This document shows positions 25,201 to 32,713 of a stretch of 47,866 bases of DNA, one piece after another. The DNA lies in NCBI GenBank assembly GCA_910579835.1, contig CAJTWQ010000010.1, positions 1 to 47,866 on the forward strand, written 5' to 3'. Made by a program: the position numbers and the translations under genes. Under the pieces are notes generated by a model. The model was not told the origin of the DNA. It did not search any database and saw only the letters and a list, made by a program, of their open reading frames with translations. How positions within the stretch are numbered: position 1 is the first letter of the stretch; each line of letters begins with the position of its first letter. This stretch comes from an uncultured Ruminococcus sp. (lineage in GTDB: Bacteria > Bacillota > Clostridia > Oscillospirales > Ruminococcaceae).

Positions 25201-25990
25201 TCTGAAGTCTTTTAAGGAGCTTCACCTTTTTCTGACCGGCGGGAAGACCTGCAAGCTCTGCTTTAAGATCATCGGCAACTATTTCGATATTGTTTCTCCA
25301 GTCGATTCCATCCAGCTCTCTGAACATCTCGCATTCTTCACATTCACACTGGTCAGGACGGTTGAAGCACTCTATCTTTTTGCCGCCAAGAGAAATCTTT
25401 CCGAGTTCTGCAAGACGGTTTTTGTGGAAGTCGTATCTTGCCGGATCATACTCGTTAAGCAGCTTTTTAATGGCCTCTGCGCCCATTTCAGCCTTGAAGT
25501 CATCACCGTACTTTTCACGGTAGGAGAGATATTCCTTTTCAGAAAGGAGCTGCTTTTTCACAAGCTCAGTATTGCCGGGATCAATTACGATATATTTAGT
25601 AAAGTACAGTATTTCTTCAAGACGCTTCTGGGAGACTTCCAGAACCTGTCCTATGCGTGACGGAGTACCTTTGAAATACCATATATGGGAAACGGGAGCG
25701 GCAAGCTCAATATGGCCCATTCTCTCACGGCGAACTCTCGCCCTTGTTACTTCAACGCCGCAGCGGTCACAGACCTTGCCCTTGAATCGTATTTTCTTGA
25801 ATTTTCCGCAGTGGCATTCCCAGTCTTTTGTAGGTCCGAAAATCCTTTCGCAGAATAAGCCGTCACGTTCAGGCTTTTGAGTTCTGTAATTTATAGTTTC
25901 AGGTCTTTCAACAACGCCGTATGACCAGCTTCTGATCTTTTCCGGGGATGCAAGACCGATTTTTATTGATTCAAAAGTTGTAAATTCCAA
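22265..25990 (-). CDS. rpoC: RNA polymerase beta' subunit
   Basis: 1241 residues. The N-terminal zinc site has Cys59, Cys61, Cys74 and Cys77 (WECHCGKF ... KVCDRCG). The catalytic loop NADFDGDQMAVH with the three Mg-binding Asp is intact, as are the bridge helix/trigger loop region and the second zinc site (CGTTDG ... CKARTGVCAKCYG). Unusual is an insert at about 178-235 with four extra cysteines, C208, C215, C217 and C220, in ECFNRPDQCECEECEMF, between the conserved KKLL segment and GQKKVKLLKRLQIIEAF. The start is TTG 25990 with SD AGGAGG. The gene follows rpoB by 162 bp with a hairpin in between. Confidence 0.98.
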   Translation of the reverse strand: MEFTTFESIKIGLASPEKIRSWSYGVVERPETINYRTQKPERDGLFCERIFGPTKDWECHCGKFKKIRFKGKVCDRCGVEVTRARVRRERMGHIELAAPVSHIWYFKGTPSRIGQVLEVSQKRLEEILYFTKYIVIDPGNTELVKKQLLSEKEYLSYREKYGDDFKAEMGAEAIKKLLNEYDPARYDFHKNRLAELGKISLGGKKIECFNRPDQCECEECEMFRELDGIDWRNNIEIVADDLKAELAGLPAGQKKVKLLKRLQIIEAFRLSGNKPEWMIMDVVPVIPPDLRPMIMLDGGRYATSDLNDLYRRVINRNNRLKRMLELEAPDIIVRNEKRMLQEAVDALIDNGRHGRPVTGPSNRALKSLSDMLKGKQGRFRQNLLGKRVDYSGRSVIVVGPELKMYQCGLPKEMALELFKPFVLKRLVDKKAIANIKSARKLIDRADNKVWDALEDVIKDHPVMLNRAPTLHRLGIQAFEPVLVEGRAIKLHPLVCSAFNADFDGDQMAVHLPLSAEAQAEARFLMLAANNLLKPSDGKPVAVPSQDMVLGSYYLTMDKPGEPGEGKVFRDVNEALMAYNEHYVSLHANIKVKITKDIGDKKVSKIIDATVGRLIFNENIPQNLGYVDRTNSDKQFDLEVAFLVGKKQLSDIIERCIKIHGTTTTSEVLDRIKALGYKYSTRAALTVAVCDATIPPQKKEILAEADKEVEQITNEYEYGYISAQEKTKKIISLWTNTTDDVTKALKANFDKYNPIWMMADSGARGSISQIRQLAGMRGLIANTSGTVIEIPIRANYREGLNILEYFIASRGARKGLADTALRTADSGYLTRRLVDVSQDVIIREEDCGTTDGIEVYEIRNGNEVVEPFSERLVGRFLSEDLRDESGELIVSRNKMINDIDAKKIIDAGVEKITIRSVLNCKARTGVCAKCYGSNLANNNIVSVGEAVGIIAAQSIGEPGTQLTMRTFHTGGVASADAEDITQGLPRVEELFESRRPKGAAILSRLSGKIHIEEIKTTRNIIVTNDETGDSESYMIPYNLKIRVQEGEYIEKGKRLTEGNIYPADILNILGTQDVQNYIINEVQKVYRLQGVDINDKHIEVIVRQMLRKIKVEETGSSYLLPGTLVDRKEIDLINEELQARIDAGEYDVQLVQTSPVLQGITKASSNSDSFMSAASFQETTKALTDAAIRGKSDRLLGLKENVIIGKLIPAGTGMDCYNNVEVVKNEEHVTPQMPAPITNPIV

Positions 25991-26092
25991 ACTGATACCT
26001 CCTGTTTAATAGGTATATATTGATGCGCCAACTAACTCTTGATTTTCTCTGCTTATCTAAAATCTTTACAAGTTATCCGCTCCATCAATAAC

Positions 26093-26128
26093 ATCTTCTC
26101 CGGAGACGATGTTCCTGTCTCCGAAGAT
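26093..26128 (-). other. Hairpin in the rpoB-rpoC intergenic mRNA
   Basis: On the minus strand ATCTTCGGAGAC pairs with GTCTCC-(GGA)-GAAGAT, giving twelve pairs with a 3 nt bulge and a short loop. No U-tract follows, so it is probably a processing or attenuation element rather than a full terminator. Confidence 0.5.
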
Positions 26129-26152
26129 CATCTTTGGTTTAAAAAGCCTATA

Positions 26153-29100
26153 TTAGTCCTCGTCGGAGGAATCGTCAAGATCAAAGCTGCCGAAAAGATC
26201 GTCATCATCATCGTCAAGTCCAAGGCTGTCCTCGTCCTCATCGTCATCAAACCGGAAATCATCACCGTCATCCAGCGTACCGAGATCATCATCGTCGCTA
26301 TCCTCAAATGAAAATCCGCTGTCCTCAATGTCGCTGTCGGAATATTCAGAGGTATCGCTTGTGTTCTCGTCAGCGTAAGAATCACCGGAGGGCATAGGAT
26401 CATCGTCATCAAAGCTTTGCTTAAGATCGATTTCCTGCTGATTTTCATCAAGAACGCGTACATCGAGACCAAGAGACTGCATTTCTTTAATAAGAACCTT
26501 GAAGGATTCGGGGATACCGGGTGTAGGAACGTTCTGACCTTTAACGATAGACTCATAAGTGTTGACACGTCCGATAGTATCGTCAGATTTAACGGTAAGA
26601 ATTTCCTGTAGCGTATAGGCTGCGCCGTAAGCTTCCAGTGCCCATACTTCCATTTCTCCGAAACGCTGACCGCCGAACTGAGCCTTACCGCCCAGAGGCT
26701 GCTGTGTAACGAGAGCGTACGGACCGACTGAACGTGCATGGATCTTATCATCAACCAAGTGATGGAGTTTGAGGTAGTACATATATCCAACAGTAACCTT
26801 GTTGTCAAATTTTTCACCGGTGCGTCCGTCATAAAGAGTGAACTTACAGTCCTCATTAAAAGTCAGGGCACTGGGATTAATAACCTTATCCATAGCGTTC
26901 AGCTCAAACATATCATCCCTGTGCTCTCTGCTGTACTCGTCAGCCATGCGGAAGCAGTCACGAATATCGTCTTCGTGAGCGCCGTCGAATACAGGAGTCA
27001 TAATATGCCAGCCGAGAGCCTTGCACGCCATACCCAAATGTACCTCGAGCACCTGACCGATATTCATTCGTGATGGTACGCCGAGTGGGTTGAGCACAAT
27101 GTCCAGAGGCGTTCCGTCAGGGAGGAAAGGCATATCCTCTTCGGGAAGAATTCTTGAAACAACACCTTTGTTTCCGTGTCTGCCGGCCATTTTATCTCCG
27201 ACAGTGATCTTTCTCTTCTGCGCAATATAGCAGATAACACGCATGTTTACGCCTGCGCTCAGCTCGTCGCAGTTTTCTCTTGTGAATACCTTGACGTCAA
27301 CGATAACGCCTGATTCACCGTGGGGAACTTTAAGCGAATTATCTCGAACTTCTCTTGCCTTTTCACCGAAAATAGCACGGAGAAGCCTTTCCTCGGCGGT
27401 AAGCTCAGTTTCTCCCTTTGGAGTTACCTTGCCGACGAGAATATCGCCGGAGTTAACCTCTGAACCTATGCGGATAATGCCGTTCTCATCAAGATTTGCC
27501 AGCGCATCGTCTCCTACGTTAGGAATATCGCGAGTTATTTCCTCCGGTCCGAGCTTGGTATCACGGCATTCAATTTCATATTCCTCGATATGAACGGAGG
27601 TAAATACATCCTCACGCACAAGACGCTCGTTAAGAAGAACGGCGTCCTCATAGTTGTAACCCTCCCAAGTCATAAAACCAATAAGAGCGTTTTTCCCCAG
27701 GGAGATCTCACCGTCCGCCGTTGCAGGACCGTCAGCAAGCACCTGTCCCTTTGTGATCTTTTCTCCGACTTTGACAATAGGACGCTGATTTACGCAGGTG
27801 CCCTGGTTGGAGCGTTTGAACTTGATAAGATCATATTTGTGTTCAATTCCCTCACTGTCGATCATGCGGATGCTGTCGGCATCAACATAGGAGATTTCTC
27901 CGTCATGCTTGGAAACTATGCATACGCCGGAGTCTACAGCAGCCTTATATTCCATGCCTGTTCCGACAAAGGGACGTTCTGTTTTAAGAAGCGGAACGGC
28001 CTGACGCTGCATGTTCGAGCCCATGAGAGCGCGGTTGGCGTCGTCATTTTCAAGGAACGGGATCATGGATGTAGCAACGGAAACTACCATTTTAGGCGAT
28101 ACGTCCATGTAGTCCACCATTTCTCTGGGACATTCAAGGATCTGTTCACGGTAACGTGCGTTTACACGAGGTCTTGCCAGTTTTCCGTCCTCAGTCAGAG
28201 GCTCGTTAGCCTGCGCAACAATATAGTTGTCCTCGGTATCAGCCGTCATGTAAACTACCTCGCCCGTTACAACGCCGGTAGTCTTGTCAACTTTTCTGTA
28301 AGGAGCTTCGATAAAGCCGTATTCGTTAATTCTTGCAAACGTTGCCAGATATGAAATAAGTCCGATATTAGGGCCTTCAGGCGTCTCGATAGGACACATT
28401 CTTCCATAGTGGCTGTAGTGTACGTCGCGCACCTCAAATCCCGCGCGGTCTCTTGAAAGACCTCCGGGACCAAGGGCGGAGAGACGCCTTTTATGTGTAA
28501 GTTCGGCAAGCGGGTTGTTCTGATCCATGAACTGCGACAGCGGCGAGGAGCAGAAGAATTCTTTCATAGCAGAAGAAACAGGTCTTATATTAATGAGAGT
28601 CTGAGGGGTGAGGGTATTTACATCCTGAGTCTGGATGTTCATTCTCTCACGGATTCCTCTTTCCATTCGGGCATAACCGATACGGAACTGATTCTGGAGA
28701 AGCTCGCCCACGCTGCGGATACGTCTGTTGCCAAGATGGTCAATATCGTCGACTGTTCCAACACCCTCGCAGAGGTTAAGGAAATAGCTTATTGTCGCAT
28801 AAATATCGTCAAGTATAATATGCTTGGGCACAAGCTCGTCGGCACGCTTCTTAATGTTTTCCTCAAGCTCGTCTTCATCGGCGGAAGTTTCCATAATTTC
28901 CCTAAGCACCTTGTAGGAAACCTTTTCATTAATGCCGTATTTTTCGGCGTTAAAATCGATATATCCCTTAATATCCACCATTCCATTGCCAATGATCTTG
29001 ACTGTCTTTTCTACCATTTTAATGGAAGTTTCGCCGTTTTCATCAGTAACATATTCCCTGGCTTCAACGATTACGAATGCATAGTAAACGCCAGCCTGTT

Positions 29101-30061
29101 CAATTTCCAGAGCCTTGTCATAGGAAATCGTTTCCCCCTCCTCGGCCATGATCTCTCCGGTATTGGGATTGATAATAGGCTGAGCGATCACATGACCTGC
29201 CAGACGCGAGGCGATACCGAGCTTTTTGTTATATTTATAACGTCCGAAGCGGCAGAGGTCATATCTTTTTGCATCGAAGAAAAGGTTGTTGAGATGCGTA
29301 ACGGCGCTTTCTACCGTAGGAGGCTCTCCGGGACGGAGCTTCTTATAAACGTCAATAAGAGCGTCAGAATTGTTTTTAGTCTGATCCTTCTGAAGAATAG
29401 TCTGCTTCAGACGGTCGTCATCACCAAACATCTCGAAGATTTCCTCGTCTGTGCCTACTCCGAGAGCACGTATAAATGTGGTCAGCGGAATTTTTCTGTT
29501 CTTATCTATGCGGACGTAGATGACGTCATTGGAGTCCATTTCGTATTCCAGCCAGGCTCCTCTGTTGGGGATAACGGTGGTATTGAAAAGATCCTTGCCG
29601 GTCTTATCCTTTTCAAAAGCGTAGTAAACGCCGGGCGAACGGACAAGCTGAGATACGATAACACGCTCAGCGCCGTTGATTACAAAGGTTCCGCTTTCTG
29701 TCATAAGCGGAAAATCGCCCATGTAAATTTCGCTTTCGCTTACTGCTCCCGTCTCCTTGTTGCAGAGGGTTGCAGTAGCTCTCATGGCAACCTGATACGT
29801 TGCGCCTCTCGATTTGCACTCAGCAAGGGTATACTTGGGGGTGGAGTCAAATCGGTAATCCTTGAAATTGAGGACAAGATTTCCGTTGTAATCGGTAATT
29901 GCAGTCATATCGCGGAAAACCTCACGCAAACCTTCTCCTCTGAACCACTCATAGGAGTTCTTCTGAACTTCGATGAGATTTGGCATTTCAAGAGGCTCGG
30001 TAATTTTACCAAAGCTCATTCTGACATTTTTTCCCAACTGCTTAGGTGTGACATTCACCAT
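26153..30061 (-). CDS. rpoB: RNA polymerase beta subunit with long acidic C-terminal tail
   Basis: 1302 residues. The lobe, rifampicin-pocket region (FCSSPLSQFMDQNNPLAELT and HKRRLSALGPGGLSRDRAG), the flap and the C-terminal clamp segment (GGKAQFGGQRFGEMEVWALEAYGAAYTLQE) are all recognisable. The rifampicin pocket looks wild-type in the key SQFMDQ, H and R positions. After the normal beta end near 1210, about 88 residues remain, roughly half Asp/Glu (for example EDSDDDDLGTLDDGDDF and DDDEDEDSLGLDDDDDDLF). SD AAGGAGG before ATG 30061. The promoter is at 30240-30268, giving a leader of about 170 nt. No rplJL genes lie upstream; the neighbour is an ABC-F gene in the opposite direction. Confidence 0.98.
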   Translation of the reverse strand: MVNVTPKQLGKNVRMSFGKITEPLEMPNLIEVQKNSYEWFRGEGLREVFRDMTAITDYNGNLVLNFKDYRFDSTPKYTLAECKSRGATYQVAMRATATLCNKETGAVSESEIYMGDFPLMTESGTFVINGAERVIVSQLVRSPGVYYAFEKDKTGKDLFNTTVIPNRGAWLEYEMDSNDVIYVRIDKNRKIPLTTFIRALGVGTDEEIFEMFGDDDRLKQTILQKDQTKNNSDALIDVYKKLRPGEPPTVESAVTHLNNLFFDAKRYDLCRFGRYKYNKKLGIASRLAGHVIAQPIINPNTGEIMAEEGETISYDKALEIEQAGVYYAFVIVEAREYVTDENGETSIKMVEKTVKIIGNGMVDIKGYIDFNAEKYGINEKVSYKVLREIMETSADEDELEENIKKRADELVPKHIILDDIYATISYFLNLCEGVGTVDDIDHLGNRRIRSVGELLQNQFRIGYARMERGIRERMNIQTQDVNTLTPQTLINIRPVSSAMKEFFCSSPLSQFMDQNNPLAELTHKRRLSALGPGGLSRDRAGFEVRDVHYSHYGRMCPIETPEGPNIGLISYLATFARINEYGFIEAPYRKVDKTTGVVTGEVVYMTADTEDNYIVAQANEPLTEDGKLARPRVNARYREQILECPREMVDYMDVSPKMVVSVATSMIPFLENDDANRALMGSNMQRQAVPLLKTERPFVGTGMEYKAAVDSGVCIVSKHDGEISYVDADSIRMIDSEGIEHKYDLIKFKRSNQGTCVNQRPIVKVGEKITKGQVLADGPATADGEISLGKNALIGFMTWEGYNYEDAVLLNERLVREDVFTSVHIEEYEIECRDTKLGPEEITRDIPNVGDDALANLDENGIIRIGSEVNSGDILVGKVTPKGETELTAEERLLRAIFGEKAREVRDNSLKVPHGESGVIVDVKVFTRENCDELSAGVNMRVICYIAQKRKITVGDKMAGRHGNKGVVSRILPEEDMPFLPDGTPLDIVLNPLGVPSRMNIGQVLEVHLGMACKALGWHIMTPVFDGAHEDDIRDCFRMADEYSREHRDDMFELNAMDKVINPSALTFNEDCKFTLYDGRTGEKFDNKVTVGYMYYLKLHHLVDDKIHARSVGPYALVTQQPLGGKAQFGGQRFGEMEVWALEAYGAAYTLQEILTVKSDDTIGRVNTYESIVKGQNVPTPGIPESFKVLIKEMQSLGLDVRVLDENQQEIDLKQSFDDDDPMPSGDSYADENTSDTSEYSDSDIEDSGFSFEDSDDDDLGTLDDGDDFRFDDDEDEDSLGLDDDDDDLFGSFDLDDSSDED

Positions 30062-30085
30062 AGGCGGAACCTCCTTATATTTTTA

Positions 30086-30117
30086 CCATCCCTTCCCTTT
30101 CACGTAGGCAGGGACGG
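30086..30117 (-). promoter_or_regulatory. Hairpin in the rpoB leader
   Basis: Minus-strand CCGTCCCT pairs with AGGGATGG (one G-U) around a 16 nt loop, ending about 12 nt before the rpoB SD. On the plus strand the same stem is followed by ATTTTTT, but no plus gene reads into it. A role in rpoB translation or transcription control is inferred from position. Confidence 0.45.
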
Positions 30118-30164
30118 ATTTTTTACTGATCATACCAGACTGTTGAAAAAATCTCGCAAAACTC

Positions 30165-30193
30165 TTGACAAATGTTCTCCTGTATGATATAAT
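30165..30193 (+). promoter_or_regulatory. Consensus promoter of the ABC-F gene
   Basis: TTGACA (30165-30170), 17 bp spacer, TATAAT (30188-30193), with TGA before the -10; full consensus. The start site is expected near 30200, leaving a leader of about 170 nt to the ATG at 30372. It reads through the rpoB promoter. Confidence 0.85.
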
Positions 30194-30239
30194 ATTTTAT
30201 CAGAATTAGCGATACTTTTCCATACTGATACATTATATT

Positions 30240-30268
30240 ATTATAGTACAAACAGTCTGCCGTGTCAA
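30240..30268 (-). promoter_or_regulatory. Consensus promoter of rpoBC
   Basis: Minus strand TTGACA (30263-30268), 17 bp spacer, TATAAT (30240-30245); full consensus. The start site is expected near 30233. Its transcript runs across the ABC-F promoter, and the two RNAs should overlap at their 5' ends by about 34 nt. Confidence 0.85.
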
Positions 30269-30295
30269 TAGGGTTTGGAAACATTTATCAAAACT

Positions 30296-30328
30296 GCCGG
30301 ATTTTGCACTTTCATCCGGCCTTTTTTT
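30296..30328 (+). terminator. Intrinsic terminator inside the ABC-F leader (possible attenuator)
   Basis: GCCGGAT (30296-30302) pairs with ATCCGGC (30314-30320), then CTTTTTTT. It lies about 95 nt into the transcript from the 30165 promoter and about 45 nt before the ABC-F ATG. No other plus-strand gene ends here, so its natural role is to stop leader transcripts unless antitermination occurs. A competing antiterminator helix was not found by eye. Confidence 0.7.
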
Positions 30329-30371
30329 GTAAATATGGTAAACGACAAAATTTTTTAAGGAGCAATGAAAT

Positions 30372-32300
30372 ATGCTTGCAAGTCTTATAAATATTAATAA
30401 ATTCTATAACGGGAATCAGCTTCTTAGTAATATATGTATGACGATTGACGAATCGGATAAAATCGGTCTTGTTGGAAACAACGGCTGCGGAAAGACAACG
30501 CTGCTGAAAATCCTTACTGGTTCCGTTGAACCAGACCGCTTTACCGAAAAGGACGGTATAGTATCCGTTGCTGCCAAAACTACTATTGGATATTTAGAGC
30601 AGATGAACGGCCTCAACTCTGAAAAAACGGTCATTGAGGAAATGAGAAGCGTTTTTCTGCCCCTTTTAGAGGCGATGGACAGACTGCGTGAGATCGAGTT
30701 GGAGATAGAGCTTGGGAATAATTCATCCGCTGACGAATATCAGCGGCTTTCTTCATGGATAGAAGCCAACGATGGCTACAACATTGATGTGAAGATACGC
30801 GCTATCCTGAACGGAATGGGTTTTTCCGAGAAGGAACTGGGGCGTGTCTGCTCCGGATTCAGCGGCGGTGAAAAAACACGCCTCTGCATTTCAAAGCTGC
30901 TGCTTGAAGAACCGAATCTTCTTATTCTTGACGAGCCGACCAACCATTTGGATTTCAAGACAATTATGTGGCTGGAGGACTATCTCCGCTCCTACAGGGG
31001 AGCAATACTAATAGTATCGCATGACCGCTATTTTTTGGACAGACTGTGCAGCTCCATATGTGAGATAGAAAGAGGAACGCTGACTCGTTACAGAGGAAAT
31101 TATTCAGCATTCGTCCGTCAAAAAAGTGAAAATAATGCCCGGCGTGAAAAAGAATACGAGATGCAGCAGAAGCAGATCGCTCAGCTTGAGGATTACGTTG
31201 CCCGTAATCTTGTCCGTGCGTCTACCACGAAAATGGCACAAAGCCGCCGGAAACAGCTTGAAAAGATCGAACGGATAGAAAAACCGTTTCATGAAGCAAA
31301 GTCGGCAAGAATACGCTTTACATATGCCGTTGAGCCGCCGCAGGAAGTGCTCAAGGTCAAAGGGATCGACATTTCAGTAGGTGAAGGCAGTTCTAAAAAA
31401 ACTCTTGTGAATGAACTCAGCTTTGATGTGCGGAGAGGAGAAAAGGTGGGCGTTATCGGTGATAACGGCATAGGAAAATCCACTCTTCTGCGAATTATAC
31501 AGGAGCAGCTGCCTCATAAAGGAATAGTCCGTTGGAACAACAATATCAAAGTCTCCTATTTTGAACAGGAAAGCGCAAATCTCAATCGAGAGCTTACTGT
31601 TATGGAGGAGCTTCACGGCCGCTATCCCTTAATGTCAGAGCTGGAAGTGCGCAGTCTGCTTGCTCAGGTTCAGCTGGTCGGAGAAAATGTTTTTAAGGAA
31701 ACGGGAGTTATCAGCGGCGGTGAGCGTGCAAAGCTCTGTTTTGCTATCATGATGCAGGAGCACGCAAATGTGCTGATCCTGGACGAACCGACCAACCACC
31801 TTGATCTTTCATCAAAAGAGGCAATCGAGGAGGCTCTTTCCGAGTATACAGGAACGGTCATTTTCGTATCCCATGACCGCTATCTGCTAAGTAAAATTGC
31901 CGACAGACTTATAGAGCTTACCGACGGCGAATGCCGGCTGCACAATTATAATTTCGATAAATATCTTGACGTTCTTCGAGAAGAACAGGCGGAGCAAAAA
32001 CGCATTGCCGATGCTGAGAAATTTGCCAAAGCGGCAGAAGCAGTAAAAGAAAAAAACGTCAAAGTATACCGCAGCAAACAGCAGCGCAGCGCCGACGCCG
32101 CAAGAAAAAACGAAATGAGAACGCTTGAAAAGGAAATTGACGAATTACAGATAAAAATAGATGCGCTTACCGAAGAAATCGCCAGTGAAGAAATATATAG
32201 CGACTACGAACTGATGAACTCAAAGTGCGCTGAGATCGAACAGCTGAAAAATAAAATTGACGAAAACTTTGAACGTCTTATCGAATTGGATGAGCAATAG
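30372..32300 (+). CDS. ABC-F family ribosome-associated ATPase
   Basis: 642 residues, two ABC ATPase domains and no membrane segments, as in ABC-F proteins that act on the ribosome (translation factors or antibiotic-protection proteins). First domain: Walker A GNNGCGKTT, signature FSGGEKTRL, Walker B LLILDEPTNHLD. Second: GDNGIGKST, ISGGERAKL, VLILDEPTNHLD. An interdomain linker (about 250-320, basic and helical) should reach the E site or peptidyl-transferase centre. A C-terminal coiled coil (about 545-642) resembles YdiF/Uup-type members. ATG 30372 follows AAGGAG by 9 nt. The closest type appears to be YdiF; a resistance role is possible given the leader terminator but not shown. Confidence 0.92.
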   Translation: MLASLININKFYNGNQLLSNICMTIDESDKIGLVGNNGCGKTTLLKILTGSVEPDRFTEKDGIVSVAAKTTIGYLEQMNGLNSEKTVIEEMRSVFLPLLEAMDRLREIELEIELGNNSSADEYQRLSSWIEANDGYNIDVKIRAILNGMGFSEKELGRVCSGFSGGEKTRLCISKLLLEEPNLLILDEPTNHLDFKTIMWLEDYLRSYRGAILIVSHDRYFLDRLCSSICEIERGTLTRYRGNYSAFVRQKSENNARREKEYEMQQKQIAQLEDYVARNLVRASTTKMAQSRRKQLEKIERIEKPFHEAKSARIRFTYAVEPPQEVLKVKGIDISVGEGSSKKTLVNELSFDVRRGEKVGVIGDNGIGKSTLLRIIQEQLPHKGIVRWNNNIKVSYFEQESANLNRELTVMEELHGRYPLMSELEVRSLLAQVQLVGENVFKETGVISGGERAKLCFAIMMQEHANVLILDEPTNHLDLSSKEAIEEALSEYTGTVIFVSHDRYLLSKIADRLIELTDGECRLHNYNFDKYLDVLREEQAEQKRIADAEKFAKAAEAVKEKNVKVYRSKQQRSADAARKNEMRTLEKEIDELQIKIDALTEEIASEEIYSDYELMNSKCAEIEQLKNKIDENFERLIELDEQ

Positions 32301-32380
32301 TTTACTGTCAGGGAAATATGTCAAAATACACCAGTTAAGACAGGATGCTTTGTCGAAAATAACGAAAAAATAAAAAGGTA

Positions 32381-32409
32381 TTGAAAAATACTTTGTATTG
32401 TGATATAAT
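32381..32409 (+). promoter_or_regulatory. Promoter of the SCIFF cassette
   Basis: TTGAAA (32381-32386), 17 bp spacer ending TGA, TATAAT (32404-32409). It lies between the ABC-F stop and the SCIFF precursor, giving the cassette its own start. Confidence 0.8.
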
Positions 32410-32420
32410 AATGTACAAAG

Positions 32421-32450
32421 CATTAAGGCGTTGTGAAAACAGCGTTAATG
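32421..32450 (+). other. 5' leader hairpin of the SCIFF mRNA
   Basis: CATTAA-gg-CGTTGT, a GAAA tetraloop, then ACAGCG-TTAATG: twelve pairs with a 2 nt bulge, near the 5' end of the transcript and 11 nt before the AGGAGG site. It could protect this short, presumably abundant mRNA at its 5' end. Confidence 0.55.
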
Positions 32451-32474
32451 ATTGGAAAACAGGAGGTTTTTTAA

Positions 32475-32612
32475 ATGAAACACATTAAGACAATTAATAA
32501 GGCTAATCTCAAGGAATCGGCTAAAAAGGGTGGATGCGGCAAGTGCCAGGCTTCATGCCAATCTGCATGCAAGACTTCATGCACTGTTGCAAACCAAAAG
32601 TGTGAGAGATAA
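32475..32612 (+). CDS. scfA: SCIFF ranthipeptide precursor (six cysteines in forty-five residues)
   Basis: A 45-residue peptide, MKHIKTINKANLKESAKKGG followed by a cysteine-rich core, with exactly six Cys at 21, 24, 28, 32, 36 and 43, which is the definition of the SCIFF family found almost throughout Clostridia. The SD AGGAGG lies 8 nt before the ATG. The maturase gene follows directly. In the studied Clostridium thermocellum pair, the maturase forms a thioether bridge between Cys32 and Thr37; this peptide has Cys at 32 and Thr at 37. The mature product and its role are not settled; signalling roles have been proposed for ranthipeptides. Confidence 0.95.
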   Translation: MKHIKTINKANLKESAKKGGCGKCQASCQSACKTSCTVANQKCER

Positions 32613-32664
32613 GATAACGGCAGGCGGCTGAACCGTTTGCTGAATTTGCTTGACTGAAATTTTT

Positions 32665-32693
32665 GAGGCAGTTTACGCTGCCTCTGTTTCTTT
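32665..32693 (+). terminator. Partial terminator between SCIFF precursor and maturase
   Basis: GAGGCAG/CTGCCTC 7 bp stem with a 6 nt loop and the tail TGTTTCTTT. It would let some transcripts stop after the peptide gene, giving more precursor than maturase. Confidence 0.55.
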
Positions 32694-32713
32694 GTAGGAA
32701 AGGTATGTTTGAT

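Noticed and set aside
26039..26311. Plus-strand frame rich in Ile/Val opposite the rpoB tail
   Set aside because: It arises from the repeated Asp/Glu codons of the acidic tail read in reverse, not from a gene.
28493..30187. 564-codon open frame on the plus strand opposite rpoB
   Set aside because: It is fully antisense to the conserved rpoB coding sequence, has no SD, and its composition is a shadow of rpoB codon use.
30335..30358. Seven-codon leader peptide before the ABC-F gene as a confirmed gene
   Set aside because: It lies after the terminator and has no SD, so it is mentioned only as a possibility.
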